Source: Tetragenococcus sp041859945
Lineage (GTDB): Bacteria; Bacillota; Bacilli; Lactobacillales; Enterococcaceae
Assembly: GCA_041859945.1 (NCBI GenBank)
Contig: JBFLGC010000009.1
Location: 1 to 64,000 of the forward strand
Direction of reading: 5' to 3'
DNA: 64,000 nt
In this document: positions 25,336-34,628 of the stretch, piece by piece
How positions within the stretch are numbered: position 1 is the stretch's first letter
Layout of the letters: each line of letters starts with the position of its first letter
Program-made: the position numbers and the translations under genes
Notes under the pieces: generated by a model
Seen by the model: only the letters and a program-made list of their open reading frames with translations
What the model was told of the DNA's origin: nothing
Databases searched by the model: none

Positions 25336-26275
25336 TTGTGGTCTTCCTTTCCTTCAGAGTTTGTAAAATTTCGAGTTCGCGTTGCGTCTGAAAAGAGCCG
25401 CCACCTTCATGACCGTTAAAAGGATAATAATAAATTTCTTTTGGACTTGCGATTCGATTGTAAGTAGCCATAAAGGCCTTCGCCGGGCAAACAGTGTCGA
25501 TACCCCCTACTGAGGCATATAAAGGTATCTTCAAATAATCGACTAAATTTTTAGTATCAAAATAACTGAGAACATAGCAGACTTTTGCTAATTTTTCTGG
25601 ATCATTGGCACAAATTTTCTGAAAAGCTTTAAACGATCCCGCTCCTTTTTCGATGCGTTGATCGATATCACTATTACTGGGAACATTGGCCAAGACTGCT
25701 TTGGCGCCTGAGGTCAGACACCCCATCGCTACGGCCATACCGCCAGCTTGACTCGTTCCCTCGAAGACAAAACTTTCATAGCCAAGTGCTTTCGGCAAAC
25801 GACTAGCGATCATCATATCACTATAGGTCAAGGCCAAATAATTACTGTTTTTGTCAAAACAATTCAGAGTGATCACTTCAGTCATTGGCCCTTTCATTGG
25901 GGTATTGTTGCCGGTCTCGCCTGATTGCGATCGCAAATCAAAAACGAGAACATCGTAACCGATATCTAACCAATGAAGATATAGATAAGGTTCTTTCTTT
26001 GAGCTTTTATAACCATGAGTAGTGATCAGGCAATAATCGTTTTCATGCTGGCTATGATAGATATACCAGCCATAGATGACTGTCTGATCCAGCCCTTTGA
26101 AGGTGATTTTTTCTACAATTTTATTTTTATAGTGATAATCGGTCACTTGACGTTGAAGATCAAGGCCAACGCCCGCTGTTTTTTTTTTCATGTCACTCCA
26201 AAACTCATCAAAATCTGGTGGTTTAGTTGCTTTGCCACGATAATCTAAAAGTTCTTTGGGAATTCCTAGTTTCAT
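25322..26275 (-). CDS. CE7-family acetyl esterase (acetyl xylan esterase/cephalosporin deacetylase type)
   Basis: A 317-residue alpha/beta hydrolase of the CE7 (AXE1) type. The nucleophile elbow is FEGTSQAGG, the acid ASVGGIDTVCP and the histidine FNGHEGGG, in the usual order. No signal peptide is present, so it acts inside the cell, probably deacetylating sugar phosphates taken up by the adjacent PTS. First gene of the operon, with AGAGAGGTGATTTT before ATG 26275. Confidence 0.85.
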   Translation of the reverse strand: MKLGIPKELLDYRGKATKPPDFDEFWSDMKKKTAGVGLDLQRQVTDYHYKNKIVEKITFKGLDQTVIYGWYIYHSQHENDYCLITTHGYKSSKKEPYLYLHWLDIGYDVLVFDLRSQSGETGNNTPMKGPMTEVITLNCFDKNSNYLALTYSDMMIASRLPKALGYESFVFEGTSQAGGMAVAMGCLTSGAKAVLANVPSNSDIDQRIEKGAGSFKAFQKICANDPEKLAKVCYVLSYFDTKNLVDYLKIPLYASVGGIDTVCPAKAFMATYNRIASPKEIYYYPFNGHEGGGSFQTQRELEILQTLKERKTTNGGH

Positions 26276-26305
26276 AAAATCACCTCTCTTATTTTAAAAA
26301 AAAAC

Positions 26306-26353
26306 AAAAAAAGACAAAACATGTAAGTTTTGCCTTCTTCAGTAACAACTTAA
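26306..26353 (-). promoter_or_regulatory. LicT/BglG-type RAT overlapping a leader terminator
   Basis: On the minus strand, GTTGTTACTG, then AGGCAAAACTTA (26322-26353) matches the ribonucleic antiterminator pattern for BglG-type proteins. It overlaps a terminator: GGCAAAAC pairs with GTTTTGTC (stem 26313-26334), followed by TTTTTTT (26306-26312). Binding by the antiterminator encoded in this operon would exclude the terminator. Confidence 0.85.
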
Positions 26354-26357
26354 TTAC

Positions 26358-26395
26358 AGTATAAAAGATGAAAAAACAATTGTCAACGTTTCCAT
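26358..26395 (-). promoter_or_regulatory. sigma-A promoter with overlapping cre site
   Basis: Minus strand: TTGACA (26381-26386), 17 bp, TATACT (26358-26363), a near-consensus promoter. ATGGAAACGTTGACA (26381-26395) fits the cre consensus WTGNAANCGNWNNCW at every position and overlaps the -35, so CcpA should repress it. Confidence 0.85.
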
Positions 26396-26485
26396 AGTGT
26401 TTTTTTATTTTTTTCATTTTATAAAAAGCTAAGGGCCTTTTTTTGCGTATTTTATAAGGAGCACCTAGGAAAGGAGCATTTTTAT

Positions 26486-27474
26486 ATGCGCGAAAAAACA
26501 CAGGAACAACAATGGCTCGAAACACTGCAATATCGGCAAGAATTAACTGACGAACAGATGAAACAACTGACAAGAGACGAGAAAGGTTTTAAAGGTGAAT
26601 GCTATTTTGATCAGTTATTTGACTTATTTGGACCCGCGGATAGTATTTGTTTAGACGATTTAAATCTGGAGCAAGAAGGCTCGGTCACTCCAATCGATTA
26701 GTTATTTCTTTCAGGTGACACCCTTTATCTCGTCGACATGAAAAACTACGCTGGCAAATACGCTTTAAAAAACAGCCTGTGATACTGGAACGATCAAAAG
26801 CTGGAAAATAATATTCTTTACCAGATTCAACGGGCCCAGGCCATTTTGGAAAGTATTTTGCGGGAAAAAAACTTGGATCTGGAAGTCAAAATAGCTTTGG
26901 TATTTGTCAATCGAAACTGTGAATTACAGTTGCCTGAAAAGTTGCCAGAAACGCTCCTCACTGAACATCAGCTCCCGCTTTGGCTACGCGCTAAAAAATT
27001 TATGTGCACGATCGTTTTCAAAAAGAGTTGGAGCAGCATTTTCTCGAAATTATTAAAGAGAAGCAAGTGCCAGCTCAAGAATTAGACGATACGATCGACA
27101 TCAAGGAAATTAAAAATTTGCAATCGGAGATTTGTTGCTCGAAATGCCATCATTTTGGCATGATCGAAAAATACCACTTCTTTGTTTGTAAGAATTGCGG
27201 TCATGAAGAGTCAAAAGAGCGTACAATAACCAGATCGATTTGCGATTTTGGAGTGATCTTCCACCAAGAAGAATTAAAAATCGGAAATTTATGCGTGTTT
27301 TTAGGGGGAGATAGGAACCGCAACTATATTCGTTCGATTTTAGTTAAACATTTTGAAAAAACGGACAATAAGGGGCGAGGTGCTTCCTATTTCAATTTGC
27401 ATAAAGAATTTGATTATTGGTTTCTCAGTAAGAAAGAGTACTTTGAACATACAGAAAAGCGCTTAGAATGGTAA
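26486..27474 (+). pseudogene. NERD-domain protein with zinc-ribbon C-terminus, degenerate
   Basis: The first frame (26486-26701) starts with AGGAAAGGAG and ATG and is halted by TAG 26699-26701. The same frame resumes with LFLSGDTLYLVDMKNYAGKY, the NERD core with the [DE]xK-type VDMKNY motif, and has a second stop, TGA 26780-26782. A frameshift in the A6 run near 26994-27002 then moves to the frame 27004-27474, which holds two CxxC pairs (CSKC, CKNC) and FHQEELK, paralogous to the protein at the window's left edge. NERD proteins are predicted nucleases. Two nonsense codons plus a frameshift make this a pseudogene. Confidence 0.85.
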
Positions 27475-27559
27475 AATGCTTGATTAGCTTATTACACGTA
27501 AAACTTAGCGGTGCTATTTAATATCCGCTAAGTTTCTTTATTCTCCCTGCTCTTCATTT

Positions 27560-27640
27560 GTGGATACGAAACCCCTGATCCGGTATCCATTTATTTTTTT
27601 GTGGATACCGAAATTCAGCTTTGATATCCGTAAATCTCTA
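27560..27640. repeat. F3 intergenic repeat copy
   Basis: TGGATACGAAA, ATCCGGTATCC, T7, GTGGATACCGAAATTC and TTTGATATCCG, with successive units 42 bp apart. It closely resembles 20420-20492; paired positions differ in a compensating way (GGTATCC/GGATACC here, GGTAACC/GGCTACC there). Confidence 0.65.
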
Positions 27641-27660
27641 AAATCTTCTTTTTTCATTCA

Positions 27661-27698
27661 AAAAAACCTCCCTTGTCTCGATTGGCAAGGGAGTTGGA
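27661..27698 (-). terminator. terminator of the fatty-acid synthesis operon
   Basis: CTCCCTTG (27668-27675) pairs with CAAGGGAG (27686-27693); on the minus strand a T-run follows. It lies directly after accA. Confidence 0.8.
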
Positions 27699-28484
27699 TC
27701 AGTATTTTCTAAATCGTTCATAGCGCGCGGCTAATAAGTCGGCGGTACTCTTTTGTGAGAGTTCTTTTATTTTATAGAGGATATCGGTCTTCATGCGGGC
27801 GATGATTTTCTCGTTTGTCAGTGGTTCGCCACGGAAGGTTTCGGGAATGATACGTTCGATCACGCCAAGTTCTTTTAATTCTGGTGCGGTAATCTTCATG
27901 AGTTCAGCAGCTTCGTTAGCGCGGCTACCGTCTTTCCACAAGATCGAAGCAAATCCTTCTGGCGAGAGGACAGCGTAAATCGAATGTTCCATCATCCAGA
28001 CTTCATCGCCGAGTGCGAGCGCCAGAGCACCACCACTGCCGCCTTCGCCAATGATAATGGCTAAAATTGGTACTTTCAGATCCGACATTTCAAGTAAGTT
28101 ACGGGCGATGGCTTCACCTTCACCACGTTCCTCTGCTCCAACGCCACAATAAGCGCCGGCCGTATTGATAAATGTGATCACAGGACGACCAAATTTTTCG
28201 GCTTGTTTCATCAAGCGTAAGGCTTTACGATAGCCTTCTGGATTGGGCGCACCAAAATTCCGCTTAATATTTTCTGGGAGATTGCGACCCTTTTGGATGC
28301 CTATCACCGTTACTGGTTTATTTTCTAATAAGGCTACCCCACCAACGATCGCTTCATCATCGGCAAAAAGGCGATCGCCATGAAATTCTTGGAAGTTTTC
28401 AAAGATCGCTTCGATGAAATCAAGGGCCGTCAAGCGTTCTTTGGCCCGGGCTAGTTGGACGATTTCGTGCGCAGGTCTAGTCAT
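27699..28484 (-). CDS. accA: acetyl-CoA carboxylase, carboxyltransferase subunit alpha
   Basis: A 261-residue alpha subunit; with AccD it moves CO2 from biotin to acetyl-CoA to form malonyl-CoA. Typical blocks: FHGDRLFADDEAIVGG, FINTAGAYCGVGAEERG and IIGEGGSGGALALALGDEVW. Last gene of the FAS operon; its start overlaps accD by 8 bp. Cytosolic. Confidence 0.95.
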   Translation of the reverse strand: MTRPAHEIVQLARAKERLTALDFIEAIFENFQEFHGDRLFADDEAIVGGVALLENKPVTVIGIQKGRNLPENIKRNFGAPNPEGYRKALRLMKQAEKFGRPVITFINTAGAYCGVGAEERGEGEAIARNLLEMSDLKVPILAIIIGEGGSGGALALALGDEVWMMEHSIYAVLSPEGFASILWKDGSRANEAAELMKITAPELKELGVIERIIPETFRGEPLTNEKIIARMKTDILYKIKELSQKSTADLLAARYERFRKY

Positions 28485-29349
28485 GATCTCCCCATCCTTT
28501 CATCGTATGCAAGCTTACTAATTCAGAAATACGGTCACGCAAATCGGTCCGGGCCACAATTTGATCGATAAAGCCATGGGTTAGTAAAAATTCTGCCTTT
28601 TGAAAATCGTCGGGCAACTCTTGACGAATGGTTTGCTCGATGACGCGGCGGCCGGCAAACCCTACTAAAGCTTGCGGTTCGGCTAAAATCACATCGCCTT
28701 CCATGGCAAAGCTGGCTGTAACACCACCTGTTGTGGGATCGGTCAGCACGGTCAAATAAAACAGTCCGGCCTGGCTATGGCGTTTGACAGCAGCGGAAAT
28801 TTTCGCCATTTGCATGAGTGATAGGATCCCTTCTTGCATGCGCGCCCCACCTGAGGCTGTGAATAATACCACGGGCAGCTTTTGTTCCAAAGCTTTTTCA
28901 AAGAGTCGCGTGATTTTTTCACCAACGACCGTCCCCATGCTGCCCATAATGAAATGCGAATCCATGATACCTAGAGCGATCGGTTGACCTTTGATCAAAG
29001 CCTGACCAGTCAAAACGGCCTCGTGCAAGTCGGTGGCTGCTTGGGCTTTGCTTATTTTTGCTTGATAATCCGGAAAATTCAAAGGATCCGTTGTTTCAAT
29101 GTCAGTATCCCATTCCCTAAAACTTTCGTCATCAAAAATCAAAGCCAAGCGGCGTTTTGCCCCGATGCGGAAATTATAGCCACAATTGGGACAAACATAG
29201 GCAGTGCCGATCTCTTTGGTATAGATCGTATGCTTACAATTCGGACATTTGGCCCACATGTTATCGGGGACAGAAGGTTCATTTTGTGGTGCTTGATTAC
29301 GATTAGGATTGATGCGGATATAATTTTTTTTCTTTTTAAATAAAGCCAT
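28477..29349 (-). CDS. accD: acetyl-CoA carboxylase, carboxyltransferase subunit beta
   Basis: A 290-residue beta subunit with the N-terminal zinc ribbon (CPNC then CPNCGYNF, about residues 35-58) and the crotonase-like catalytic part (FTASGGARMQEGI, VLTDPTTGGVTASFAMEGD). SD AGGAGGGAAACTG. Overlaps accA by 8 bp and follows accC by 11 bp. Confidence 0.95.
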   Translation of the reverse strand: MALFKKKKNYIRINPNRNQAPQNEPSVPDNMWAKCPNCKHTIYTKEIGTAYVCPNCGYNFRIGAKRRLALIFDDESFREWDTDIETTDPLNFPDYQAKISKAQAATDLHEAVLTGQALIKGQPIALGIMDSHFIMGSMGTVVGEKITRLFEKALEQKLPVVLFTASGGARMQEGILSLMQMAKISAAVKRHSQAGLFYLTVLTDPTTGGVTASFAMEGDVILAEPQALVGFAGRRVIEQTIRQELPDDFQKAEFLLTHGFIDQIVARTDLRDRISELVSLHTMKGWGDHD

Positions 29350-29360
29350 CAGTTTCCCTC

Positions 29361-30725
29361 CTAATCTTCAGGCTGCCAATTTGGTAAAAATTCCTCTTGT
29401 AAAAAGGCGGTACTATAGTCACCTGCGATCACTTTGGGATGACTGATCAAATCCAGTTGAAATTCAACATTGGTCTGAATGCCATCGGTCACGATCTCAC
29501 TAAGTGCCCGTTGCATTTTCATCAAAGCTTGTAAGCGATCTTTGCCATAAACGATGACTTTTGCGATCATCGAATCATAATACGGCGGAATGGTATAACC
29601 CGAATACATCGCACTTTCGATGCGGATCCCCATGCCACCAGAAGGCAATAATAAATTCTCGATCGTACCGGGTGATGGGGCAAAATTTAAGGCCGGGTTT
29701 TCCGCATTGATGCGACATTCGATAGCGTGTCCGGTAAAATGAATATCTGCTTGTTTAAGGTCTAAGGGTTCGCCACTTGCTATCTGCAATTGTTTTTCAA
29801 CGATATCGACACCAGTAACCATTTCGGTGATGGGATGTTCGACTTGGATTCGGGTATTCATTTCCATGAAATAAAACTGCCCTGCTTCATTCATCAAAAA
29901 TTCGATGGTGCCTGCGTTACGGTAATTGACAGCTTTAGCAGCCTTGACCCCGATATTCCCAAGCTCTTGGCGCTTGGCTTCTGTAATCACGACTGAGGGT
30001 GATTCTTCCATGACTTTTTGATTGTTCCGTTGTAAAGAACAATCGCGCTCACCTAAGTGGATCACATGTCCAAAATTATCGCCTAAGATCTGAACTTCGA
30101 TATGGCGCGCTGGGTAGATGATTTTTTCGATGTACATCGAATCATCCCCAAAAGCAGCCTTGGCTTCTCGTTGGGCCGAAGTAAAATGGTGCGGCAAATC
30201 TTCTTTCGCCAGGACTTTACGTATCCCTTTGCCACCACCGCCAGCTGCCGCCTTGAGCATGACGGGATAACCGATCGAATCGGCGATATCAAGGGCTTCT
30301 GCCACATCTTTCAAGGCACCGATACTGCCCGGGATTACTGGAATGCCGGCATCACGCATCAACTTGCGGGCATTGATTTTATTGCCCATGGCGTCGATCG
30401 TGGCACTTTTCGGCCCAACAAAAGTAATATTGCATTCTTCACACATTTCCGCAAAGCGACTATTTTCAGATAAGAAACCAAAGCCGGGATGAATGGCTTC
30501 TGCCTTAGTCACGATAGCGGCACTTAAAATTTGTTGGACATTTAAATAAGAATCGCGCGCGCGCGCCGGTCCGATGCAAATGGCTTCATCCGCTAATTCG
30601 GCGTGTAAGGCATCAGCGTCAGCCTCAGAATAAACTGCTACCGTACGGATCCCGAGTTCACGACAAGCGCGGATGATGCGGACGGCGATCTCGCCACGAT
30701 TTGCGATCAAAATTTTAGAAAACAT
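29361..30725 (-). CDS. accC: acetyl-CoA carboxylase, biotin carboxylase subunit
   Basis: A 454-residue ATP-grasp biotin carboxylase. Visible: IANRGEIAVRIIRACRELGI (N-terminal fold), AAAGGGGKGIRKV (ATP loop), EMNTRIQVEHPITEMVTG (catalytic). Carboxylates the biotin on AccB. Starts after fabZ with TAGGTGAGCT as SD. Confidence 0.95.
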   Translation of the reverse strand: MFSKILIANRGEIAVRIIRACRELGIRTVAVYSEADADALHAELADEAICIGPARARDSYLNVQQILSAAIVTKAEAIHPGFGFLSENSRFAEMCEECNITFVGPKSATIDAMGNKINARKLMRDAGIPVIPGSIGALKDVAEALDIADSIGYPVMLKAAAGGGGKGIRKVLAKEDLPHHFTSAQREAKAAFGDDSMYIEKIIYPARHIEVQILGDNFGHVIHLGERDCSLQRNNQKVMEESPSVVITEAKRQELGNIGVKAAKAVNYRNAGTIEFLMNEAGQFYFMEMNTRIQVEHPITEMVTGVDIVEKQLQIASGEPLDLKQADIHFTGHAIECRINAENPALNFAPSPGTIENLLLPSGGMGIRIESAMYSGYTIPPYYDSMIAKVIVYGKDRLQALMKMQRALSEIVTDGIQTNVEFQLDLISHPKVIAGDYSTAFLQEEFLPNWQPED

Positions 30726-30732
30726 AGCTCAC

Positions 30733-31161
30733 CTATCCAATCATAAACGTCATTTCTGCTTCGGCGACTTTTTTTCCGTCGACGCGCGCTATCCCTTGGC
30801 CGACACCCGCTGATTCTTTGACTTTGATCAGTTCCACTTCTAGCATCAAAGTATCGCCTGGTGTGACTTTACGCCGAAATTTTGCTTTATCAATGGCCCC
30901 AAAGTAAGCTGTTTTGCCTTTGAATTGGTCCATGGAAAGTAGTGCCACAGCGCCGGCTTGAGCCATCGCTTCGACGATCAATACGCCGGGCATGACCGGC
31001 TCTTGGGGAAAATGACCTTGGAAGAAATGCTCATTGATCGTGGTATTTTTCTTAGCCACGATCCGCTTGCCTGGTTCCAATTCTTCGACCCGATCGATCA
31101 ATAACATCGGATAACGATGGGGAATGATTTCTCTGATTTCTTGACTATTTAAAACACTCAT
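30733..31161 (-). CDS. fabZ: 3-hydroxyacyl-ACP dehydratase FabZ
   Basis: A 142-residue hot-dog dehydratase. Catalytic His50 (GHFPQEPVMPG) and Glu64 (IVEAMAQ) are both present. The start codon overlaps the accB stop. It dehydrates beta-hydroxyacyl-ACP; whether it also isomerises to the unsaturated branch (FabN-like) cannot be told from sequence by eye. Confidence 0.95.
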   Translation of the reverse strand: MSVLNSQEIREIIPHRYPMLLIDRVEELEPGKRIVAKKNTTINEHFFQGHFPQEPVMPGVLIVEAMAQAGAVALLSMDQFKGKTAYFGAIDKAKFRRKVTPGDTLMLEVELIKVKESAGVGQGIARVDGKKVAEAEMTFMIG

Positions 31162-31649
31162 GCTTTCCCTTCTTTCACGCGGAGCAATGGTTGGCCGTAT
31201 TCGACGACTTGTTCATTTTCCACTAAGACTTCAGTTACAACGCCCTCGATATCGCTTGTGATCTCATTCATCACTTTCATCGCTTCAACGATACAGACGA
31301 CCTCCCCGCGTTTCACCGTATCGCCGACAGCCTTGAAGTCCGGACTATCTGGACTTGACTTAAGATAGACGACCCCGACTAACGGCGAAACGACTTCCGT
31401 TCCTTCTGCGACAGCTGGCGTAGCTGGCTTGGGTGAGGCAGCGCTATTGGTCGTTTCTACGGTAGACGCTGCTAGTGGCGCTGGTGTTTCTGTAGCTGGC
31501 GTAGCACCTACAACAGGAGCTGACGTTTGGCCACGGACGCCCTTATTTTTATTAAAATATAATTCAAAACTATCCTCTTTTAAATCAAACTCGGTCAAAG
31601 ATGACTGGTCGAATTGACTCATCAATTCTTTTAGTTCACTAAGTTCCAC
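31158..31649 (-). CDS. accB: acetyl-CoA carboxylase, biotin carboxyl carrier protein
   Basis: A 163-residue BCCP: short N-terminal segment, an Ala/Pro/Thr-rich flexible linker (about 45-80), and the biotinyl domain with biotin-accepting Lys in CIVEAMKVMNEI. The start is GTG 31649, seven bases after GGGAGG; the upstream TTG 31664 contains that SD. It sits between fabF and fabZ. Confidence 0.95.
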   Translation of the reverse strand: MELSELKELMSQFDQSSLTEFDLKEDSFELYFNKNKGVRGQTSAPVVGATPATETPAPLAASTVETTNSAASPKPATPAVAEGTEVVSPLVGVVYLKSSPDSPDFKAVGDTVKRGEVVCIVEAMKVMNEITSDIEGVVTEVLVENEQVVEYGQPLLRVKEGKA

Positions 31650-31651
31650 AC

Positions 31652-32887
31652 TTATTCCTCCCAACGTTTCAACACGATCACGGCGTTATGTCCACCAAAG
31701 CCCAAGGAATCACTCATCGCATAAGTAACTTCAGCGGCTTGACCCGATTTACTTACCACATTCAAGTCGATGTCTGGATCTTGCTCATGTAGATTGATAT
31801 TTGGTGGTAAAAATTGGTGTTGCAAGGCTTGTAGGGTAGCAATGGCTTCGACTCCACCGGCGGCCCCCAGTAAGTGACCCGTCATGGATTTGGTACTGCT
31901 GACCGGAACTTTACCGGCGTAATCACCAAAAGCGTAATGGAACGCTGTCGCTTCAGCGCCATCATTGGTCGGTGTACTCGTGCCATGAGCGTTGATATAA
32001 TCGACGTCTTCTGGGGTGATTTCAGCTTCTTGTAGGGCCAGCTGCATGGCTTTGCCGGCACCTGAGCCGTCCGGATTAGGTGCTGTCATATGGTAGGCAT
32101 CACAAGTGGAACCATAGCCTGCGACTTCACCCAAAATCTTAGCGCCTCGTGCTTTTGCATGATCAAGTGATTCTAACAACAAGATCCCGGCACCTTCACC
32201 CATGACAAAGCCGCTACGATCTTTATCAAAAGGAACCGATGCCTTGTCTGGATCTGTTTCTTTGGTCAGAGCCGTCAAATTGGCAAAACCAGCGATACCG
32301 ATCTCGCAGATCGTGGATTCAGAGCCACCGCCTAACATCACATCGGCATAACCATGTTTGATTTGCCGGAAAGCTTCCCCAATCGAGTTGGTCCCAGAAG
32401 CACAAGCGGTCACGGTCGTGGTGCAAATACCCTTGGCGCCCACCCGCATAGCGATGTTACCGGCGACCATATTCGTAATCGATAGCGGCACAAACATCGG
32501 GGAGACACGTTGCGGACCTTTATCATGCATCCGAATGACTTGGGCTTCGATCGTAGGTAAGCCGCCTATCCCCGAACCCATCATGACACCAAACCGATCC
32601 ATGTCGGTTTTTTCCGTGTCTAATTGCGCCATTTCGATCGCATCAAGGGCGGCATGGATGCCATAAATGGAAAAGAGATCCATGCGCTTGGTATCTTTTT
32701 TGACAAAATATTTATCTAAAGGAAAATCTTTGACTTCACCAGCAACGGTCACACCCGTTTGGCTAGCATCAAATTTGGTGATCGGACCGATCCCATTCGT
32801 GCCAGTTTTTAGACTTTCATAAAAGGTTTTAGCATCGTTTCCGATCGGACTGACAACACCATAACCTGTAATAACTACTCGATTCAT
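31652..32887 (-). CDS. fabF: beta-ketoacyl-ACP synthase II
   Basis: A 411-residue condensing enzyme; elongates acyl-ACP with malonyl-ACP. Catalytic Cys in VTACASGTNSIGEA, histidines in NAHGTSTPTND and TGHLLGAAGGVE. SD AAAGGAGTTCATT. Normal length. Confidence 0.95.
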   Translation of the reverse strand: MNRVVITGYGVVSPIGNDAKTFYESLKTGTNGIGPITKFDASQTGVTVAGEVKDFPLDKYFVKKDTKRMDLFSIYGIHAALDAIEMAQLDTEKTDMDRFGVMMGSGIGGLPTIEAQVIRMHDKGPQRVSPMFVPLSITNMVAGNIAMRVGAKGICTTTVTACASGTNSIGEAFRQIKHGYADVMLGGGSESTICEIGIAGFANLTALTKETDPDKASVPFDKDRSGFVMGEGAGILLLESLDHAKARGAKILGEVAGYGSTCDAYHMTAPNPDGSGAGKAMQLALQEAEITPEDVDYINAHGTSTPTNDGAEATAFHYAFGDYAGKVPVSSTKSMTGHLLGAAGGVEAIATLQALQHQFLPPNINLHEQDPDIDLNVVSKSGQAAEVTYAMSDSLGFGGHNAVIVLKRWEE

Positions 32888-32905
32888 AATGAACTCCTTT
32901 CTTGA

Positions 32906-33637
32906 TCACATTACTAAGCCGCCATCGACATGGATCACTTGACCGGTAATGTAAGGACTTTGTGCCAAAAAGACCGCTGTTTGCGCAACGTCTTCTACCT
33001 GACCAAATGCCTTTAAAGGAACACTTTGGACCACTTGCTCTTTATACTTATCAGACAAGGCATCGGTCATATCTGTTTGGATGAAACCGGGGGCGATGGC
33101 ATTACAAGTGATGTGACGCGCGGCCGCTTCTTTGGCGACCGTTTTGGTAAAGCCTATGACACCTGCTTTACTAGCGGCGTAATTGGCTTGACCAACATTG
33201 CCGATCACGCCAGAGACGCTAGAAAGATTGATGATTGCGCCCATCTTTTGCTTCATCATTTTTTTCAAGACTTGTTGGGTCATATTGAAGGTCCCAGTCA
33301 AATTGACTTTTACCACCTCTTCAAAATCAGCGGCTGTCATCCGCAATAAAAGCTTATCTTTATTGATACCAGCATTGTTGACTAAGACATGGATCGGTCC
33401 TAATTTTGCTTCGCTTTCGGCTAACATTTGCGTACAAGAAGCAAAATCAGAAATATCGCCCACAACGCCGATACAGCGAACACCGTAAACTTCTATCGCA
33501 GCGATTTTTTCAGCTGTGATCTCTTTACGCCCATTTAAAACGATATTGGCACCAGCTTTAGCAAAAGCTTGCGCGATCGCCCAACCGATCCCGCGCGTCG
33601 AGCCGGTTATCAGTACATTTCTATCTTTTAGATCCAT
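32906..33637 (-). CDS. fabG: 3-oxoacyl-ACP reductase
   Basis: A 243-residue short-chain dehydrogenase with GSTRGIGWAIA (NADPH binding), the NNAGI motif, and catalytic Ser/Tyr/Lys (INLSSVSG, ANYAASKAG). Four bases after fabD. Confidence 0.95.
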   Translation of the reverse strand: MDLKDRNVLITGSTRGIGWAIAQAFAKAGANIVLNGRKEITAEKIAAIEVYGVRCIGVVGDISDFASCTQMLAESEAKLGPIHVLVNNAGINKDKLLLRMTAADFEEVVKVNLTGTFNMTQQVLKKMMKQKMGAIINLSSVSGVIGNVGQANYAASKAGVIGFTKTVAKEAAARHITCNAIAPGFIQTDMTDALSDKYKEQVVQSVPLKAFGQVEDVAQTAVFLAQSPYITGQVIHVDGGLVM

Positions 33638-33641
33638 CGTT

Positions 33642-34571
33642 TCACTCCTCGTTTAACTGCGTCAGGGTGTCATTCAAAGTCGCTACATTTTCCACTCGTG
33701 AAACGGCCAAACTCTTATCGATCTTGCGCAAAAAGCCACTCAAAGTCTTGCCTGGTCCAATTTCAACAAAGCGGTTGATGCCCATTTTTTTAAAGGTAGC
33801 GATGCTTTCATAAAAATGGACGGGGGACATGACTTGTTTAGTCAAAATCGCTTTGATCTGGTCTTGAGGCATGATTTCAGCTGTCGTATTACTGATGACC
33901 GGTACTTGCATCGGCTGAAAATCAGTTTGTACCAGTTCTACGGCCAATTGTTCGGCAGCCGGCTGCAGTAGTTGCGTGTGAAAAGGACCACTTACATTTA
34001 ATGGTAACAGCCGCTTCACACCCGCTTCTTTTAACCAAATAACGGCTTGATCGACAGCTGCTACTTCGCCTCCGATCACGATTTGTTGCGGTGTATTATA
34101 GTTCGCTGGCGCCACGATGCCAAGCGTACTAGCCTGTTTACAAATTGCTTCGATCGTATCTAGTGGCGCATTCATGACAGCGACCATTTTTCCCGTTCCT
34201 TTTGGGGCCGCATTTTCCATAAAGGACCCACGTTTAGCGACAAGTGCAACGGCTGTTTTGAAATCAAGCGCACCACTAGCAACCAAAGCTGAATACTCCC
34301 CTAAACTAAGACCAGCCAAAGCATCTGCATGGAATCCTTTGTCCGTTAAGACTCTCCAAAAAGCGATACTGACGGTCAAAATCGCTGGTTGCGTATACTG
34401 GGTCCGGTCCAAACGATCGTTTTTGGTAAAAATCAGCTCTTTCATGTCATAGCCTAGTACATCGCTTGCCTCTTCAAAGGTTTGGCGGACCAAAGCTTCT
34501 TCAGCATATAAATCTTGACCCATCCCTGTGTATTGGGCACCTTGGCCACTAAATAAATAAGCAGTCTTCAT
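33642..34571 (-). CDS. fabD: malonyl-CoA:ACP transacylase
   Basis: A 309-residue transacylase. Nucleophile Ser89 in GLSLGEYSAL, His in SGPFHTQLL, and FSGQGAQYTGMG at the N-terminus. Its upstream neighbour is acpP with only 57 bp between; the position often held by fabK in related genomes is empty. Confidence 0.95.
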   Translation of the reverse strand: MKTAYLFSGQGAQYTGMGQDLYAEEALVRQTFEEASDVLGYDMKELIFTKNDRLDRTQYTQPAILTVSIAFWRVLTDKGFHADALAGLSLGEYSALVASGALDFKTAVALVAKRGSFMENAAPKGTGKMVAVMNAPLDTIEAICKQASTLGIVAPANYNTPQQIVIGGEVAAVDQAVIWLKEAGVKRLLPLNVSGPFHTQLLQPAAEQLAVELVQTDFQPMQVPVISNTTAEIMPQDQIKAILTKQVMSPVHFYESIATFKKMGINRFVEIGPGKTLSGFLRKIDKSLAVSRVENVATLNDTLTQLNEE

Positions 34572-34628
34572 GCATTTCTCTCCTTCAATAATTAGGAAAG
34601 GCCAGGCTTTTGGCCCAGCCTTGATTTT

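Noticed and set aside
34572..34628. Search for fabK or fabI between acpP and fabD
   Set aside because: Only 57 bp of non-coding DNA are there; recorded as absent.
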